Source: Phycisphaerae bacterium (GTDB taxonomy: Bacteria > Planctomycetota > Phycisphaerae > UBA1845). From it: a stretch of DNA of 6,337 nt. The notes beneath the pieces were generated by a model. It was given only the letters and a program-made list of their open reading frames with translations. It was not told the DNA's origin and ran no database searches. The DNA lies in assembly GCA_029260155.1 (NCBI GenBank), contig JAJDDU010000361.1, forward strand, positions 1-6,337. Reading direction: 5' to 3'. Position numbers and translations under genes: made by a program. This document shows, piece after piece, positions 5,558-6,337 of the stretch (positions are counted from its first letter, which is position 1; each line of letters opens with the position of its first letter).

Positions 5558-6337
5558 ATGGATCTCAGTGCCGCCGGCTACGCGTCCAACTTTACCTCCT
5601 TTGATTGGGTCATCGTGGTGGCCTATCTGACGGGCTCGCTGGCGATTGGAATCTATGCGCGGCGGTTCGTCGGTGACATGGCGGACTATGTAGTGGCCGG
5701 TCGTGCGTTGAAGTCGCGTTTGGCCATCGCCACCATGATCGGATCCGAGCTCGGGCTGGTCACGGTCATGTACGCTGCGCAAAAGGGCTTTACGGGCGGG
5801 TTCGCGGCGTTTCATATCGGCTTGGTGGCGGGCATCGTTTCGCTCGTTGTCGGCGTCACCGGCTTCATCGTCGTTCCGCTACGCCGCATGGGTGTGATGA
5901 CCATTCCGGAGTTCTACGAGCGGCGGTTCAGCCGGGGCGTTCGCGTGGCGGGCGGTGCGATTCTCGCGCTGGGCGGCATTCTCAACATGGGGCTTTTTCT
6001 AAAGGCCGGCTCGATTTTCGTGGCCGGGCTGACGGGGATGACGTCCGAGGTAGAACTGAAGATGGTGATGACCGCCCTGCTTCTACTGGTGCTGGTCTAC
6101 ACGACGCTCGGCGGCATGATTTCCGTGGTGATCACGGACTACATCCAGTTTGTCATTCTCTCTTTGGGGATGCTTCTTTCGTGCGCATTTGCCGTGCAGT
6201 ACTTGGGCTGGAGCAACATCGTCACTACGGTGCGTGAGCGGTACGGCGAAGCCGGGTTCGACCCCTTTCACGGCGATGGGTTCGGGGCCAACTACGTCAT
6301 GTGGCAGATTTTCGTCGCGGGGCTGGTTTCCAGCGCC
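5558..6337 (+). CDS. Sodium:solute symporter family (SSF) transporter, N-terminal part (3' end outside window)
   Basis: SSF (SSS) proteins are inner-membrane carriers that couple Na+ entry to uptake of sugars, amino acids, sialic acid or other solutes. The 260 visible residues, about half a usual SSF protein, contain around six hydrophobic segments: ~16-34, 55-75, 82-107, 131-160, 167-184 and 189-215, with a seventh beginning near 245. Family landmarks are the post-TM1 loop MADYVVAGRALKS (41-53), MTIPEFYERRFS (114-125) and YTTLGGMISVVITDYIQF (181-198), the classic SSF GG-x-x-x-V-x-x-TD-x-x-Q segment. The substrate cannot be told from this half. Divergence from a GH20 hexosaminidase makes an amino sugar or related solute plausible. 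The start is uncertain: ATG 5558 and the in-frame ATG 5534 both lack a ribosome binding site, and an in-frame TGA at 5477-5479 bounds the frame. I prefer 5558 because 5534 would add a Cys/Arg-rich start before a normal-looking N-terminus. The frame stays open to the window edge with no sign of damage. Confidence 0.93.
   Translation, partial: MDLSAAGYASNFTSFDWVIVVAYLTGSLAIGIYARRFVGDMADYVVAGRALKSRLAIATMIGSELGLVTVMYAAQKGFTGGFAAFHIGLVAGIVSLVVGVTGFIVVPLRRMGVMTIPEFYERRFSRGVRVAGGAILALGGILNMGLFLKAGSIFVAGLTGMTSEVELKMVMTALLLLVLVYTTLGGMISVVITDYIQFVILSLGMLLSCAFAVQYLGWSNIVTTVRERYGEAGFDPFHGDGFGANYVMWQIFVAGLVSSA

Noticed and set aside
4588..5559. 323-residue Arg/Pro-rich open frame on the minus strand
   Set aside because: It is an out-of-frame shadow of the GH20 gene in G+C-rich DNA, with low-complexity composition and no domain.
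1..6337. CRISPR array, insertion sequence, tRNA or defence island
   Set aside because: I saw no regularly spaced repeats, transposase-like protein, terminal inverted repeats, cloverleaf or defence-type domains, though tRNA and repeat scans were by eye only.

Overview
The window is a G+C-rich piece of bacterial chromosome holding five protein genes, three complete and two cut by the window edges. The gene styles are a TPR-only protein, a large lipoprotein-like GH20 hexosaminidase beside an SSF symporter, and a uvrB with a long basic tail. Together they fit a free-living or particle-associated Gram-negative saccharolytic bacterium, and my best guess is Planctomycetota or a relative. That placement is an inference from gene style. 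No rRNA or other decisive marker is present.

Layout from left to right: (1) the 3' end of uvrB (+, 2-724), nucleotide excision repair; (2) a convergent TPR protein (-, 802-2142); (3) a 207-bp divergent intergenic region with two good sigma-70-like promoters and a perfect 7-bp-arm palindrome; (4) a divergent YchF/Obg-family NTPase (+, 2350-3414); (5) only 17 bp later, a convergent exported GH20 beta-N-acetylhexosaminidase (-, 3432-5477); (6) an 80-bp divergent gap with possible back-to-back promoters; (7) the 5' part of a sodium:solute symporter gene (+, 5558 to the window end). There is no gene-free stretch longer than about 210 bp.

Functionally, uvrB, the TPR protein and the YchF-like protein look like independent neighbours. 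The hexosaminidase and the symporter make a plausible pair: terminal GlcNAc or GalNAc released outside or at the cell envelope, then uptake of a small solute. The symporter's substrate cannot be read from the sequence.

I see no CRISPR array, mobile element, tRNA, toxin-antitoxin pair or defence island, and nothing that clearly forms a new system. The points most worth a second look are the YchF-like protein, which keeps its P-loop and NxxE motif but lacks the family's switch I/II motifs and catalytic histidine; the palindrome that overlaps the -35 box of its promoter and reads as an intrinsic terminator on the other strand; and the possibly leaderless divergent hexosaminidase/symporter pair.
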